From Clostridiaceae bacterium (GTDB taxonomy: Bacteria; Bacillota; Clostridia; DSM-8532): a stretch of DNA of 64,000 nt. Below are positions 54,821 to 64,000 of the stretch, piece by piece. The number at the start of each line of letters is the position of its first letter. Position 1 is the first letter of the stretch. The stretch spans positions 24,730 through 88,729 of the forward strand of contig JAAYLX010000030.1 in NCBI GenBank assembly GCA_012521705.1, given 5' to 3'. A program made the position numbers and the translations under genes. The notes beneath the pieces were generated by a model. It was not told the origin of the DNA. It saw only the letters and a list, made by a program, of their open reading frames with translations, and made no database searches.

Positions 54821-55412
54821 TGAGGCAATTAAACTCGCTTGCAGTGAACTTGAGATAGACATAGAAGATGCTGAGATTGAGGTGCTTGACGAAGGCAATA
54901 AAGGAATCCTCGGTTTTATCGGAAACAAAAACGCAGTCGTAAAAGTCACTGAAAAACTAAATATCGATAATCTGGTTCTGGATTTCTTAGAGCCAATATT
55001 ACAATACATGGATATTGAAGCAGAGATTGAAATAGAGCAATCAGAGGAAGAAATTTCGGTCAATTTAACCGGTGAAAATATCGGCCTTATTATCGGAAAA
55101 CGGGGCGAAACCCTGGATGCTCTTCAGTACCTTTTAAGTCTTGTGATCAACAAGAATCTTGACTCATATGTCAGGGTTATCCTGGATGCTTCCAATTACA
55201 GGAAAAAGAGAAAGGAAACTTTGGTACGCCTTGCAAAGAGAGTGGCTGACAAAGTTGCAAGAACCCGCAGAAACCTGACACTTGAGCCCATGAACTCCTA
55301 TGAAAGAAGAATAATACATTCAACTCTGCAAAATCATAACTATGTAGTTACCGAAAGTATAGGGGAGGAACCTAACCGCAAGGTGGTTATCCGTTACAAG
55401 CAAGGTAATTAA
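54774..55412 (+). CDS. jag: RNA-binding protein KhpB (Jag)
   Basis: The 212-residue protein has the Jag-N domain (VKEAKSVDEAIKLACSELEI with EVLDEGNKGILGFIG). A KH domain with IGLIIGKRGETLDALQYLLS follows (about residue 103), then an R3H domain (LEPMNSYERRIIHSTLQNH, about 175-194). It is an RNA chaperone linked to sporulation and cell elongation. The frame opens at ATG 54774 inside yidC, overlapping by 47 bases. GGAGG touches that ATG, so the nearby GTG (54780) or TTG (54783) may be the true start. Confidence 0.93.
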   Translation: MLVLLRSIVKEAKSVDEAIKLACSELEIDIEDAEIEVLDEGNKGILGFIGNKNAVVKVTEKLNIDNLVLDFLEPILQYMDIEAEIEIEQSEEEISVNLTGENIGLIIGKRGETLDALQYLLSLVINKNLDSYVRVILDASNYRKKRKETLVRLAKRVADKVARTRRNLTLEPMNSYERRIIHSTLQNHNYVVTESIGEEPNRKVVIRYKQGN

Positions 55413-55429
55413 TATTCGATTTTTTGGGA

Positions 55430-55457
55430 CGGACAACGGGTAACCCGTTGTCCGTTT
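55430..55457 (+). terminator. Perfect hairpin between jag and mnmE
   Basis: CGGACAACGGG-TAA-CCCGTTGTCCG is a perfect 11-pair stem followed by TTTGAATA. The T-run is short, so termination may be partial. Confidence 0.75.
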
Positions 55458-55488
55458 GAATATCAGGAAAAATAACGGGGTATGAAGA

Positions 55489-56868
55489 ATGATAAATGAT
55501 ACAATTGCCGGTGTTTCAACCGCGGTTGGAAACTCTGGCATATCTGTTATCAGGATGAGCGGCTCTGATTCGGTAAGCATTGCTGATAAAATATTTAAAG
55601 GGAAGAAAAAGGTAAAGGAGCAGGAGTCCCATACAATTCAATACGGAAAAATTATTTCTCCCGAAACCAATGAGGTCATAGACGAAGTTCTTTTGACCAA
55701 AATGGTTGCACCCAGAACATATACAAGGGAAGATGTAATAGAAATAAGCAGTCATGGAGGATACTCAATAGCAAGAAGCATACTTGACCTTCTTTACAGA
55801 ATGGGGGCAAGGCCCGCAGAGCCCGGGGAATTTACCAAAAGGGCATTTCTTAACGGCCGTATAGACCTCTCCCAGGCCGAAGCTGTCATGGACATTATTC
55901 AGGCACGCACCGACAGGGTTTCAAAAGTTGCGGTAAGGCAGCTTGAAGGTTCATTGTCAAATAAAATAAGCAATATCAGGGAGAGGATAATAAATATTCT
56001 TTCTCACATTGAGGTTAATCTTGACTATCCTGAGTATGATGATGAGGAAGTTTCAGCGTCAATGGCCGAAAGTGAGACAATACAAATTCTTGATGAACTT
56101 GATAAACTGATTGACAGTTTTAATTTCGGAAAACTACTAAGAGAAGGAATGGAAGTAGTTATTGCCGGAAGGCCGAATGTAGGAAAGTCCTCTCTTATGA
56201 ACCGTCTTTCAAGAAAGAACAGATCAATTGTCACCGACATTCCGGGTACAACGAGGGATATAATTGAAGAGTATATAAATATAAAAGGAATCCCAGTAAA
56301 ACTTGTGGATACCGCCGGTGTGAGAGAGGCGGAAGACAAGGTTGAAAAAATAGGGGTTGAAAGGACCATAAAGGCTCTTGAGGGAGCAGATCTGGTCATT
56401 ATGATTTCCGATATATCCGAGCCTTTGGGCCAGGAGGACCAGACCATCCTGTCAAAGATAAAAGAATATAATAAACCTTATATAATGGTATTTAATAAAA
56501 CCGACCTTATAGAAGAAGAAAGACGGCTTGAAGAAATTAAAAGAGAAAATCCCAAGGCTCTTTATTTATCTGTCACCGAAGATAAAGGTGTTGAGGAACT
56601 GGAGGACGCTATTGTAAAATATGCGACAGAAAATAATCAGGATATAGACAACCAGGTTCTTGTCACCAATGCCAGACATGAGAATCACTTAAGAAGAGCG
56701 AAATCCTTCCTTGAGTCGGTTTTAACCTCTGTCCGGAACAATATGACCCTTGATATCATTGCACTGGACTTAAAAGCTTCCCTGGAAGAGCTGGGAAGCA
56801 TAACCGGGGACCATGCCGATGAGGATGTTGTAAACGCGATCTTCTCAAGATTCTGTATTGGAAAATAG
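55489..56868 (+). CDS. mnmE: tRNA modification GTPase MnmE
   Basis: The 459-residue GTPase, with MnmG, installs cmnm5 groups on wobble uridines. The N-terminal folate-binding domain begins NDTIAGVSTAVGNSGISVIR. The G domain has GRPNVGKSSLMNRL (about residue 226), TDIPGTTRD, DTAGVREAED and NKTD. The C-terminus ends in the invariant FCIGK with its catalytic-type Cys. The gene is next to mnmG as in most bacteria. Confidence 0.97.
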   Translation: MINDTIAGVSTAVGNSGISVIRMSGSDSVSIADKIFKGKKKVKEQESHTIQYGKIISPETNEVIDEVLLTKMVAPRTYTREDVIEISSHGGYSIARSILDLLYRMGARPAEPGEFTKRAFLNGRIDLSQAEAVMDIIQARTDRVSKVAVRQLEGSLSNKISNIRERIINILSHIEVNLDYPEYDDEEVSASMAESETIQILDELDKLIDSFNFGKLLREGMEVVIAGRPNVGKSSLMNRLSRKNRSIVTDIPGTTRDIIEEYINIKGIPVKLVDTAGVREAEDKVEKIGVERTIKALEGADLVIMISDISEPLGQEDQTILSKIKEYNKPYIMVFNKTDLIEEERRLEEIKRENPKALYLSVTEDKGVEELEDAIVKYATENNQDIDNQVLVTNARHENHLRRAKSFLESVLTSVRNNMTLDIIALDLKASLEELGSITGDHADEDVVNAIFSRFCIGK

Positions 56869-57001
56869 AGCTTTCGGCTTTTTTATATTAAATATACTGC
56901 TATAAGATAAGAACACAGAATTATATTATAGTTTTTAAATCAGGTTAATGTTTATATAAGCTTTTTGATTATTGGAGCTTAATGATAAGGTGATTATAGA
57001 T

Positions 57002-58927
57002 ATGGATGAATTTATCGGAGGAGTATACGATGTAATTGTGGTAGGAGCAGGTCATGCAGGTTGCGAAGCTGCACTGGCCGCTGCACGCATGGGGTGCAAG
57101 ACGGCTGTTTTTTGTCTTAATCTGGACTCCATCGCAAACATGCCCTGCAATCCCAATATAGGGGGTACCGCAAAAGGTCAGCTTGTGAGGGAAATTGACG
57201 CTCTGGGCGGACAGATGGGCATTACCGCCGATGAGACTTTCATACAATCCAAGATTCTCAACAGGGGCAAAGGGCCCGCTGTTTATTCCCTGAGAGCCCA
57301 AATTGACAGAAGAGCTTATCACACAAGGATGAAATGGGTGCTTGAAAACCAGGAGAATCTGGATGTAAAACAGGCGGAAGTAACTGAAGTTTTATGTGAA
57401 AACAATAAGGTCAAAGGAATTAAAGTTAACACGGGAACTGTTTATCTGTGCAAGGCAATTGTAATAACAACAGGAACATACCTCAAAGGACGTATAGTTA
57501 TTGGCAATACCAGTTACAGCAGCGGCCCGGACGGGCTTTATCCCGCAAATAAACTTTCGGATAGCTTAAGAGCTCTTGGTATTGAACTTTTAAGGTTCAA
57601 GACGGGTACTCCAGCCCGTATCAACCGGCGCTCCATTGATTTTTCAAAAATGGTTGAACAGCCCGGGGATGATGAAATCGTACCCTTTTCATTTATGACC
57701 GATGAAGTTAATGATAATCAGATAGTGTGCTATCTTACCCATACCAACAACGAAACCCACAGAATAATACATGAAAACTTACACAGATCTCCTCTTTACA
57801 GTGGAGATATTCAGGGTATAGGGCCAAGATACTGCCCTTCAATTGAGGATAAGGTTGTGAGGTTCAAGGAAAAAGAAAGCCATCAGGTTTTTGTTGAACC
57901 CATGGGACTTAACACCAATGAAATGTACCTTCAGGGAATGTCCACAAGTATGCCCGAAGATGTACAGATAAAAATGATAAGGTCCCTTCCCGGCCTGGAA
58001 AACGCAACCATTATGAGACCCGCCTATGCAATAGAATATGACTGCATTGACCCTACCCAGCTGAAATTGTCACTTGAGCTCAAAACTATTGACGGCCTCT
58101 TCTTCGCAGGCCAGGTAAACGGAAGCTCGGGTTATGAAGAAGCGGCTGCACAGGGAATTATGGCAGGCATTAATGCAGTATTGAAAATAAAAGGCAGGGA
58201 GCCTTTGATCCTGGACAGGTCACAGGCTTATATAGGCGTTCTTATAGATGATCTGGTAACAAAAGGGATCAAAGAACCTTACCGAATGATGACCTCAAGA
58301 GCCGAATACCGGCTTTGGCTGAGACAGGACAACGCGGATTTAAGGCTCACCCAGATAGGCTATGATGTTGGCCTTGCATCCGAGGAGAGGTATAAGCGCT
58401 ATATTGAGAAGAAGGAAAAAATTGAGGCTGAATTTATGAGGCTCAAAAAGACCATCATTCCTCCCAGCAAGGAGATAAATGAATTTCTCAGGAAATACAA
58501 CAGCGCCCAGATCACATCAGGAATTAAGCTTTATGATCTTTTAAGGCGCCCGGAGATAGAATACCATCATCTGGAGGAAATAGGTCAGGCCGAAGATTTG
58601 CCGGGACAGGTAAAAGAGCAGGTAACAATCAGCATTAAATATGAGGGATATCTTGAACGCCAGATGAATCAGATTCGGCAGTTTAAACGCATGGAAGAAA
58701 GAAAACTTCCGGAGGATATTGATTACAGCAAAATTCAGGGATTGAGCACCGAAGCAAGGCAGAAACTCAATAACCAAAGGCCGCAATCCATCGGACAGGC
58801 TTCAAGAATCTCCGGAGTATCCCCGGCCGACATATCGGTATTGCTGATTTATCTTGAGGCCCAAAAGCGTAAAAATAAAAGCAATGGGGAACAAATACAG
58901 GACGGAAAGGATAAAGAGCAGTGTTAA
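57002..58927 (+). CDS. mnmG: tRNA uridine-5-carboxymethylaminomethyl modification enzyme MnmG
   Basis: The 641-residue FAD enzyme has the N-terminal dinucleotide motif [41 protein letters not shown], the Cys of PCNP and [13 protein letters not shown]. The FAD region [16 protein letters not shown] lies near residue 370, and the C-terminal MnmE/tRNA-binding helical domain holds [21 protein letters not shown] at 57002 with AAGGTGAT is the best start; the frame reaches a TTG at 56972 with no ribosome site. Confidence 0.97.
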   Translation: MDEFIGGVYDVIVVGAGHAGCEAALAAARMGCKTAVFCLNLDSIANMPCNPNIGGTAKGQLVREIDALGGQMGITADETFIQSKILNRGKGPAVYSLRAQIDRRAYHTRMKWVLENQENLDVKQAEVTEVLCENNKVKGIKVNTGTVYLCKAIVITTGTYLKGRIVIGNTSYSSGPDGLYPANKLSDSLRALGIELLRFKTGTPARINRRSIDFSKMVEQPGDDEIVPFSFMTDEVNDNQIVCYLTHTNNETHRIIHENLHRSPLYSGDIQGIGPRYCPSIEDKVVRFKEKESHQVFVEPMGLNTNEMYLQGMSTSMPEDVQIKMIRSLPGLENATIMRPAYAIEYDCIDPTQLKLSLELKTIDGLFFAGQVNGSSGYEEAAAQGIMAGINAVLKIKGREPLILDRSQAYIGVLIDDLVTKGIKEPYRMMTSRAEYRLWLRQDNADLRLTQIGYDVGLASEERYKRYIEKKEKIEAEFMRLKKTIIPPSKEINEFLRKYNSAQITSGIKLYDLLRRPEIEYHHLEEIGQAEDLPGQVKEQVTISIKYEGYLERQMNQIRQFKRMEERKLPEDIDYSKIQGLSTEARQKLNNQRPQSIGQASRISGVSPADISVLLIYLEAQKRKNKSNGEQIQDGKDKEQC

Positions 58928-59646
58928 GTGAAGAATTCAGGGCGCTTCTTAAAAGCGGCGCGAAAGACTTTAATATTGATTTGTCCGAAGAGATGCTGGA
59001 CAAGTTCTCAACTTATGCCGGGCTTCTTGTTGAGTGGAATGAAAAAATGAACCTTACGGCAATTACCGATGAAGAAGGTATTGCAATAAAGCATTTTTTG
59101 GACTCGCTTTCCCTTTTCTCAGTCCTTCCCGAATCTGCGAACAAAATTATAGATGTCGGGACAGGGGCAGGATTTCCCGGTATCCCTTTAAGCATAGCAA
59201 AGAACAGCCTTAATATCACTTTACTGGATTCCCTGGCAAAAAGGGTTGGTTTTTTGCAGGAAGTCTGTACAACCCTTAAATTAAGCAATATTGAAGCAGT
59301 TCACGGCAGAGCCGAGGACTTCGGGGTCAAGAAAGAATACAGAGAACAGTTTGATGTTGCAACTGCAAGAGCTGTTGCCGCCCTGCCTGTGCTTCTGGAA
59401 TACAGTCTTCCCTTTGTAAAAACAGGTGGTATGTTTATTGCCATGAAAGGACCCGATGCGGCAGATGAAATAAAGGAATCCCGAAAAGCCCTTGAAGTAC
59501 TGGGCGGAGAGATAGCTGAAGTCCGAAATTTTACTTTACCCAACAGTGGCAATGAAAGATGCATTGTAATGATTAAAAAATGTCGACACACTCCGCCAGC
59601 TTATCCAAGAAAGAGTGGAAAACCGACAAAGTCACCCATAAAATAA
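58921..59646 (+). CDS. rsmG: 16S rRNA (guanine527-N7)-methyltransferase RsmG
   Basis: The 241-residue methyltransferase modifies G527 of 16S rRNA. The SAM site is [18 protein letters not shown] (about residue 75). [28 protein letters not shown] and [19 protein letters not shown] are standard. It starts with GTG at 58921 and overlaps the mnmG stop. The last 15 or so residues ([17 protein letters not shown]) form the typical basic end. Confidence 0.96.
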   Translation: MLSEEFRALLKSGAKDFNIDLSEEMLDKFSTYAGLLVEWNEKMNLTAITDEEGIAIKHFLDSLSLFSVLPESANKIIDVGTGAGFPGIPLSIAKNSLNITLLDSLAKRVGFLQEVCTTLKLSNIEAVHGRAEDFGVKKEYREQFDVATARAVAALPVLLEYSLPFVKTGGMFIAMKGPDAADEIKESRKALEVLGGEIAEVRNFTLPNSGNERCIVMIKKCRHTPPAYPRKSGKPTKSPIK

Positions 59647-59650
59647 ACTC

Positions 59651-59687
59651 GAAAGCCGCTAATTATGCGGCTTTCTGCGATTTTTTC
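59651..59687 (+). terminator. Terminator after rsmG
   Basis: GAAAGCCGC-TAATTAT-GCGGCTTTC is a perfect nine-pair stem followed by TGCGATTTTTT. Confidence 0.88.
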
Positions 59688-59790
59688 CTGGCTGAAAAAA
59701 AAGGATGAAGCAATCAAAAGGCGAATAATTTTATTAATAGAAAAAATGTGCTAATACACAAAAGAGGATAAGGAAAGGTAAGGTGTCTTT

Positions 59791-60663
59791 ATGATTGCTA
59801 CAAAGTTCAGATTCCCAGGATTAGAAAGAAAGATCGAAGAAAAAAAAGTAGACGAAAAGAAAATAACAATGATACCTATTGATCTGATAAGGCCAAATCC
59901 ATACCAACCAAGAAGGAAGTTCGACCAGGCGACAATGGATGAACTCTGCAAATCAATTCAACAGTATGGGGTTATTCAGCCCATTAATGTCAGAAAAATA
60001 TCAAACACTCATTATGAGCTTGTCGCAGGGGAAAGGCGTTTAAGGGCAACCGCAATGACGGGTCAGAAAGAGATTCCGGCTATAATTGTTGATGTTGGTG
60101 AGGACGATTCAGCCGTTATGGCATTAATAGAGAATCTTCAGAGAGAAGACTTGGGATACATGGAAGAGGCGGAAGGCTACAGAAACCTGATTAAGGAACA
60201 TGGCCTTACTCAGGAGGAACTGGCACAGAAAATAGGGAAGAGCCAATCAACCATTGCGAATAAAATAAGATTATTAAGACTGTCACCAATGGTAAAGAAG
60301 ATATTGGCTGACAACAATCTGACAGAAAGACATGCCCGCGCACTTTTGAAGCTTGACGATGAACAGTTGCAGCTCAAGATACTTCAAAAGGTCTGTGAAA
60401 AAGGATTGAATGTCAGAAAGACCGAAGAGCTTGTCCAAAGGGCGCTTGAAAAGTATTGCAATCCTTCAAAGCCGGAGGATTCCAAAAAGCGCATAACCAA
60501 ATCCATTAAAGATATCAGGATTTTTGTGAATACTATCCGTCAGGCCATTGATACAATGAAAAAATCAGGCGTCAATGCCAGGGCGGCGCAAATAGACAGG
60601 GGAGAATACCTCGAGTTTATTGTGCGCATTCCAAAACGTGAGGACCTCCAAAAAGCTCAATAA
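59791..60663 (+). CDS. noc: ParB-family nucleoid occlusion protein Noc
   Basis: The 290-residue ParB paralogue has the CTP-binding motifs YGVIQPINV, VAGERRLRATAMTG (about residue 81) and ENLQREDLGYMEEAEGY. The helix-turn-helix LTQEELAQKIGKSQSTIANK is near residue 140. The N-terminus begins MIATKFRFPGLERKIEEKKV, where Noc proteins carry a membrane-binding amphipathic helix. Position right after rsmG is where noc sits in Bacillus. It would keep the division ring off the nucleoid. A second ParB at 44226-45074 has its own parA and is the Spo0J. AAGGTG precedes the ATG. Confidence 0.9.
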   Translation: MIATKFRFPGLERKIEEKKVDEKKITMIPIDLIRPNPYQPRRKFDQATMDELCKSIQQYGVIQPINVRKISNTHYELVAGERRLRATAMTGQKEIPAIIVDVGEDDSAVMALIENLQREDLGYMEEAEGYRNLIKEHGLTQEELAQKIGKSQSTIANKIRLLRLSPMVKKILADNNLTERHARALLKLDDEQLQLKILQKVCEKGLNVRKTEELVQRALEKYCNPSKPEDSKKRITKSIKDIRIFVNTIRQAIDTMKKSGVNARAAQIDRGEYLEFIVRIPKREDLQKAQ

Positions 60664-60700
60664 CCTATCAGGTTCACATAAGCGATCTCCATCATTTTTT

Positions 60701-60724
60701 CTGCCCGTAATGGGCATTTTTTTT
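60701..60724 (+). terminator. Terminator between noc and gyrA
   Basis: CTGCCC-GTAAT-GGGCA is followed by a run of eight T, 40 bases past the noc stop. Confidence 0.88.
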
Positions 60725-60849
60725 GCCCTTTTTAAGCCCCGGACATTCGAAGATGGACAATACAGGAAATGTTTATTAAAATATAAAGGTATGCATCAAA
60801 ATAATGGGTACAATAATCCTGAATGTGGAAATGAAAGGAAGCAAAATAT

Positions 60850-63390
60850 ATGTCCGAAAACAGCGGAAATATAGGAAAGTCTGATATTAACCGCATTATA
60901 CCAGTTGATATTGAATCAGAGATGAAGCAGTCTTTTATAGACTATGCTATGAGCGTTATAGTTGACAGAGCTCTCCCAGATGTCCGGGACGGTCTTAAAC
61001 CAGTTCACCGGAGAATACTCTATGCAATGAGTCTTTTGGGTTTTACTCCTGACAAGGCTTACAGAAAATGTGCCACAACTGTCGGAGAAGTTCTTGGTAA
61101 ATTCCATCCCCACGGTGACGCTGCTGTTTATGACAGTTTGGTCCGTATGGCTCAGGACTTTTCATTAAGATATCCTCTTATAGACGGCCACGGAAACTTC
61201 GGTTCCATTGACGGGGACCCTCCGGCTGCTATGCGTTATACAGAAGCAAGGCTTGCCAAAATTTCAATGGAAATGCTGCGCGAAATTAACAAGGATACGG
61301 TTGATTTCAAACCCAATTTTGACGAGCATGAAATGGAGCCTACGGTTCTTCCTGCAAGATTTCCGAATCTTCTTGTCAATGGGGCATCGGGTATTGCTGT
61401 AGGTATGGCTACCAATATACCGCCACAGAATCTTTCCGAAACCATTGACGGGATTATTGCATATATAAGCAACCCTGAAATTTCAATTGAAGAACTTATG
61501 GAGTATATAAAAGCTCCTGATTTCCCCACAGGCGGAGTTATTATCGGAAAAAGCGGTATTCGTGAAGCTTACCATACCGGCCGGGGACGCATTGTGGTAA
61601 GGGCGGTTACAGATATTGAGACCTATTCAAACAACCGCAACAGAATAGTAGTCACTGAACTGCCATACCAGGTAAACAAGGCAAGATTAATTGAAAAGAT
61701 CGCAGAACTTGTCAAAGATAAGAGAATTGAAGGAATTTCCGACTTAAGGGATGAGTCGGACAGAAATGGTATGCGCATAGTTATAGAGTTAAAGCGCGAT
61801 GCCAATCCAAATGTTATTCTGAACCAGCTATACATGAACACCCAGCTTCAGGATGCTTTCAATGTCAACATGCTTGCCCTTGTCCAGACTAAGGAAGGCA
61901 AGTTTGAGCCCAAGGTCCTGAACCTTAAAGAGTGCATTTACTATTATGTAAAGCATCAGGAAGAGGTAATCCGCCGCAGAACAAAATATGACCTTGAGAA
62001 GGCAGAAGCAAGGGCACATATTTTGGAAGGCCTAAAGATTGCCATTGATAATATTGATGAAGTAATTAATATTATAAGAAGTTCAAGGACCGAGAATCTG
62101 GCCAAGGAACGCTTAAGTGAGCGCTTCGGGTTAAGTGACAAGCAATCCCAGGCAATTGTCGATATGAGGCTTGGACGCCTTACCGGGCTTGAAAGAGATA
62201 AGATCGAGGAAGAATACCAGGACCTTATGAAAAAGATTGCATATTACAAAGATGTTCTTGCCAAGCCCGAACTGGTACACCAGATTATAAAAGACGAGCT
62301 CACTGAGATTAAGAATAAATATGGTGATGAAAGAAGAACTAAAATCAGCATAGATGAATCAGAGATAGATATGGAAGACCTTATCAAGGATGAGGATGTG
62401 GTAGTTACTCTCACCCATTATGGCTATATCAAGCGTACTCCCATAGACGCATATAGGAGCCAGAGGCGTGGAGGCAAGGGCATTACCGCTCTCACAACCA
62501 GAGAGAATGACTTTGTAAAAGACATATTAACTACCTCAACACACCGACACCTGCTGTTCTTCACAAATAAGGGCAAGGTATATAAACTCCGCGCATGGCA
62601 GATACCCGAGGCAGGCCGCCAGGCGAGGGGCACCGCAATTGTCAACCTCCTTGAACTTGACAGTGACGAGAAGGTCACTGCCGGTATCAAGTACCATGGT
62701 GACGAAGAAAATATGTACCTTATTATGGCCACCAAGAACGGCATGATCAAAAAGACTCCCCTTGAGCAGTTCAAAAATATCCGTAAGGGTGGAATTACTG
62801 CCATTAATTTAAAAGACGGGGATGAATTAATCGGAACCAGGTTAACTGACGGTTCCTATGATATCTTCCTCGTAACCAAAAATGGCATGGCCATCAGATT
62901 TAAAGAAAAAGACGTACGGCCCATGGGCAGAAATTCAACGGGAGTTATAGGAATCAAGCTTGACGAAGATGATGAAGTCATTTCAATGGTTCCCTACTTT
63001 GAAAATACAACCCTTTTGGTTGTAACCGAGAACGGTTTCGGAAAGAGAACCGATCTGGAAGAGTATAAAGTACAGGCCCGTGCCGGAAAAGGTATTCTGA
63101 CTTACCGTGTTACAGAAAAAACCGGTTCATTGGTTGGCGCCTTGTCGGTATGTGACGATGATGATGTACTTCTCATATCCAACGACGGAACCATTATACG
63201 AATGAACGTTGAAGAGATAAGCGTACTGAGCAGGGTTACCCAGGGCGTGACATTAATGAGAACGTCCGAAGATAATAAAGTGGTCGCTTTGGCCCGAATA
63301 GCAGCAGATGATAAAGAAGATGAAGAAGATTCCGAATCAGACGAGAATAATCCCTGCCAGGAGAACAATGACCAGGAAACCGATAATTAA
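60850..63390 (+). CDS. gyrA: DNA gyrase subunit A
   Basis: The 846-residue subunit breaks and rejoins DNA. The active-site Tyr is in [15 protein letters not shown] (about residue 123). The quinolone-resistance region [32 protein letters not shown] is seen in pieces near residue 75-105 (HPHGD-A, with Ala after Asp). The C-terminal beta-pinwheel carries the GyrA box QRRGGKG near residue 537, which separates gyrase from topoisomerase IV. The tail is acidic ([15 protein letters not shown]). The ATG follows AAAGGAAGC. Confidence 0.97.
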   Translation: MSENSGNIGKSDINRIIPVDIESEMKQSFIDYAMSVIVDRALPDVRDGLKPVHRRILYAMSLLGFTPDKAYRKCATTVGEVLGKFHPHGDAAVYDSLVRMAQDFSLRYPLIDGHGNFGSIDGDPPAAMRYTEARLAKISMEMLREINKDTVDFKPNFDEHEMEPTVLPARFPNLLVNGASGIAVGMATNIPPQNLSETIDGIIAYISNPEISIEELMEYIKAPDFPTGGVIIGKSGIREAYHTGRGRIVVRAVTDIETYSNNRNRIVVTELPYQVNKARLIEKIAELVKDKRIEGISDLRDESDRNGMRIVIELKRDANPNVILNQLYMNTQLQDAFNVNMLALVQTKEGKFEPKVLNLKECIYYYVKHQEEVIRRRTKYDLEKAEARAHILEGLKIAIDNIDEVINIIRSSRTENLAKERLSERFGLSDKQSQAIVDMRLGRLTGLERDKIEEEYQDLMKKIAYYKDVLAKPELVHQIIKDELTEIKNKYGDERRTKISIDESEIDMEDLIKDEDVVVTLTHYGYIKRTPIDAYRSQRRGGKGITALTTRENDFVKDILTTSTHRHLLFFTNKGKVYKLRAWQIPEAGRQARGTAIVNLLELDSDEKVTAGIKYHGDEENMYLIMATKNGMIKKTPLEQFKNIRKGGITAINLKDGDELIGTRLTDGSYDIFLVTKNGMAIRFKEKDVRPMGRNSTGVIGIKLDEDDEVISMVPYFENTTLLVVTENGFGKRTDLEEYKVQARAGKGILTYRVTEKTGSLVGALSVCDDDDVLLISNDGTIIRMNVEEISVLSRVTQGVTLMRTSEDNKVVALARIAADDKEDEEDSESDENNPCQENNDQETDN

Positions 63391-63437
63391 AAACACTAAA
63401 TAAGCTACTGTTTTAATTTACATTAAGCTATTATTCA

Positions 63438-63472
63438 GCCTTCAATATCCCTTGGGTATTGAAGGCTTTTGC
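63438..63472 (+). terminator. Terminator of gyrA
   Basis: GCCTTCAATACCC-type arms (GCCTTCAATA and TATTGAAGGC) pair around CCCTTGGG-like loop sequence and end in TTTTGCTTT, about 50 bases after the gyrA stop. Confidence 0.85.
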
Positions 63473-63641
63473 TTTGGTTCTGTCCGGAAAGCCTCTTTAG
63501 GCACTTATTGTTTCTTCTGAGTCGAATGCAAACGGATATAAAAGATGGCATGGAATTCAAAAAAAGAGGGCATCCTATAATCTTAGGCGCCCGGTTAACA
63601 AATAATAAAGTATATTAGGGGGGTAAATAGTTGATAACAAA

Positions 63642-63679
63642 TTAACAAATTGTCATATTCATAATATGCAATTTGTTAA
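63642..63679. repeat. Near-perfect inverted repeat downstream of gyrA
   Basis: TTAACAAATTG-T-CATAT and ATATG-CAATTTGTTAA are reverse complements apart from one bulged T, with loop TCATA. There is no T-run, and it is not near a known gene start. It may be an operator, a short mobile-element relic or an RNA hairpin. Confidence 0.65.
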
Positions 63680-63892
63680 TTAGTAGTTAGTTTATATTAT
63701 ATATTAACCCTGGAAAAAATACCAGTATTAATTGCGGCATTTTTTATTTTTATTCACATATTTTTCAGATTCGGCAGGGGGCAGGTCTTATCAATTAACA
63801 CGGAGAAGGCTGTAAAATGGTCATTAATAATAGAATCGGAGATGAATAACAGATTAAGCAAAAGGTAAATAATAAATGTCACAAAATGCTAC

Positions 63893-63922
63893 TTGACTGA
63901 ATAGGAAGAGTGGTGGTAAACT
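63893..63922 (+). promoter_or_regulatory. Promoter near the right edge
   Basis: TTGACT (63893-63898) and TAAACT (63917-63922) are separated by 18 bases. The start would be near 63930. Confidence 0.55.
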
Positions 63923-63924
63923 AA

Positions 63925-64000
63925 AAATCCGCCGTTACCGAAGCGCCGGCCGAAAGTCGGGCTGAAAGTTGCGGCAAAGAGTACAAAGGCAACTTAAAAC
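63925..64000 (+). other. 5' end of a G/C-rich structured transcript cut by the window edge
   Basis: Compared with the A/T-rich surroundings this stretch is rich in G and C. It can form CCGGC-CGAAA-GTCGG and other short stems. It looks like the start of a structured RNA: a leader, a T-box-like element or the leader of an rRNA operon, which often follows gyrA in Firmicutes. I cannot assign it from 70 bases. Confidence 0.35.

Larger units (their letters stand above)
63391..63892. other. A/T-rich region after gyrA without genes
   Basis: Five hundred bases hold the gyrA terminator and a near-perfect inverted repeat (63642-63679). No reading frame with start and ribosome site is visible. Confidence 0.6.

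Overview
The window looks like a chromosomal segment of a low-GC, endospore-forming Gram-positive bacterium of the Clostridia. Four things point there: a cotJ spore coat operon with further coat-type proteins, a two-subunit glycine decarboxylase (GcvPA/GcvPB), Shine-Dalgarno sites of the AGGAGG type with frequent GTG and TTG starts, and a dnaA/rpmH origin region with both Spo0J (ParB) and Noc homologues. The gene content and moderate base composition suggest the Acetivibrio (Clostridium) thermocellum group; that is an inference from memory of the families, not a search result. No transposase, phage gene or CRISPR array is visible.

Bases 1-16700 (nearly all minus strand): the first codons of a CorA-type Mg2+ transporter behind an M-box Mg2+ riboswitch; a three-gene ABC system (ATPase, CARDB-rich anchored protein, MacB/FtsX-like permease); lipoate-protein ligase and the glycine cleavage operon gcvT-gcvH-gcvPA-gcvPB behind an unidentified leader RNA with its own terminator; a secreted NlpC/P60 hydrolase behind a c-di-AMP (ydaO) riboswitch; an initiator tRNA-Met (plus strand) with an extra base in the T arm; an ECF-like sigma factor with a secreted and a small anchored protein of unknown function; and a GT-C membrane glycosyltransferase interrupted by one in-frame TAG.

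Bases 16900-23150 (plus strand): a complete ribose operon rbsR-K-D-A-C-B with a strong promoter, two tandem LacI-type operators and a terminator. Bases 23150-26100: spore coat genes (cotJA-JB-JC, a glutamine-rich ferritin-like coat protein) and a DUF2935 protein. Bases 26200-31180: murD, murI, a beta-phosphoglucomutase-like HAD protein and a Na/Pi cotransporter with a PhoU-like tail. Bases 31200-36250: a complete branched-chain amino acid ABC transporter livJ-H-M-G-F. Bases 36300-42190: assorted genes (YihY, a PQ-loop-like protein, a hydroxyacid dehydrogenase lacking its NAD domain, dinB, tlpA/ccdA, mgsA, DUF896).

Bases 42299-63390 are the origin region. Leftward from dnaA (minus strand) run dnaA, dnaN, yaaA, recF, remB, gyrB, then about 690 gene-free bases with two perfect parS sites, then parA, parB, a DUF4446 gene and serS. 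Rightward from the origin (plus strand) run rpmH, rnpA, yidD, yidC, jag, mnmE, mnmG, rsmG, noc and gyrA. Transcription therefore leaves the origin in both directions. The dnaA-dnaN gap holds a cluster of DnaA boxes and is the likely oriC. The last 110 bases hold a promoter and the start of a structured transcript cut by the window edge.
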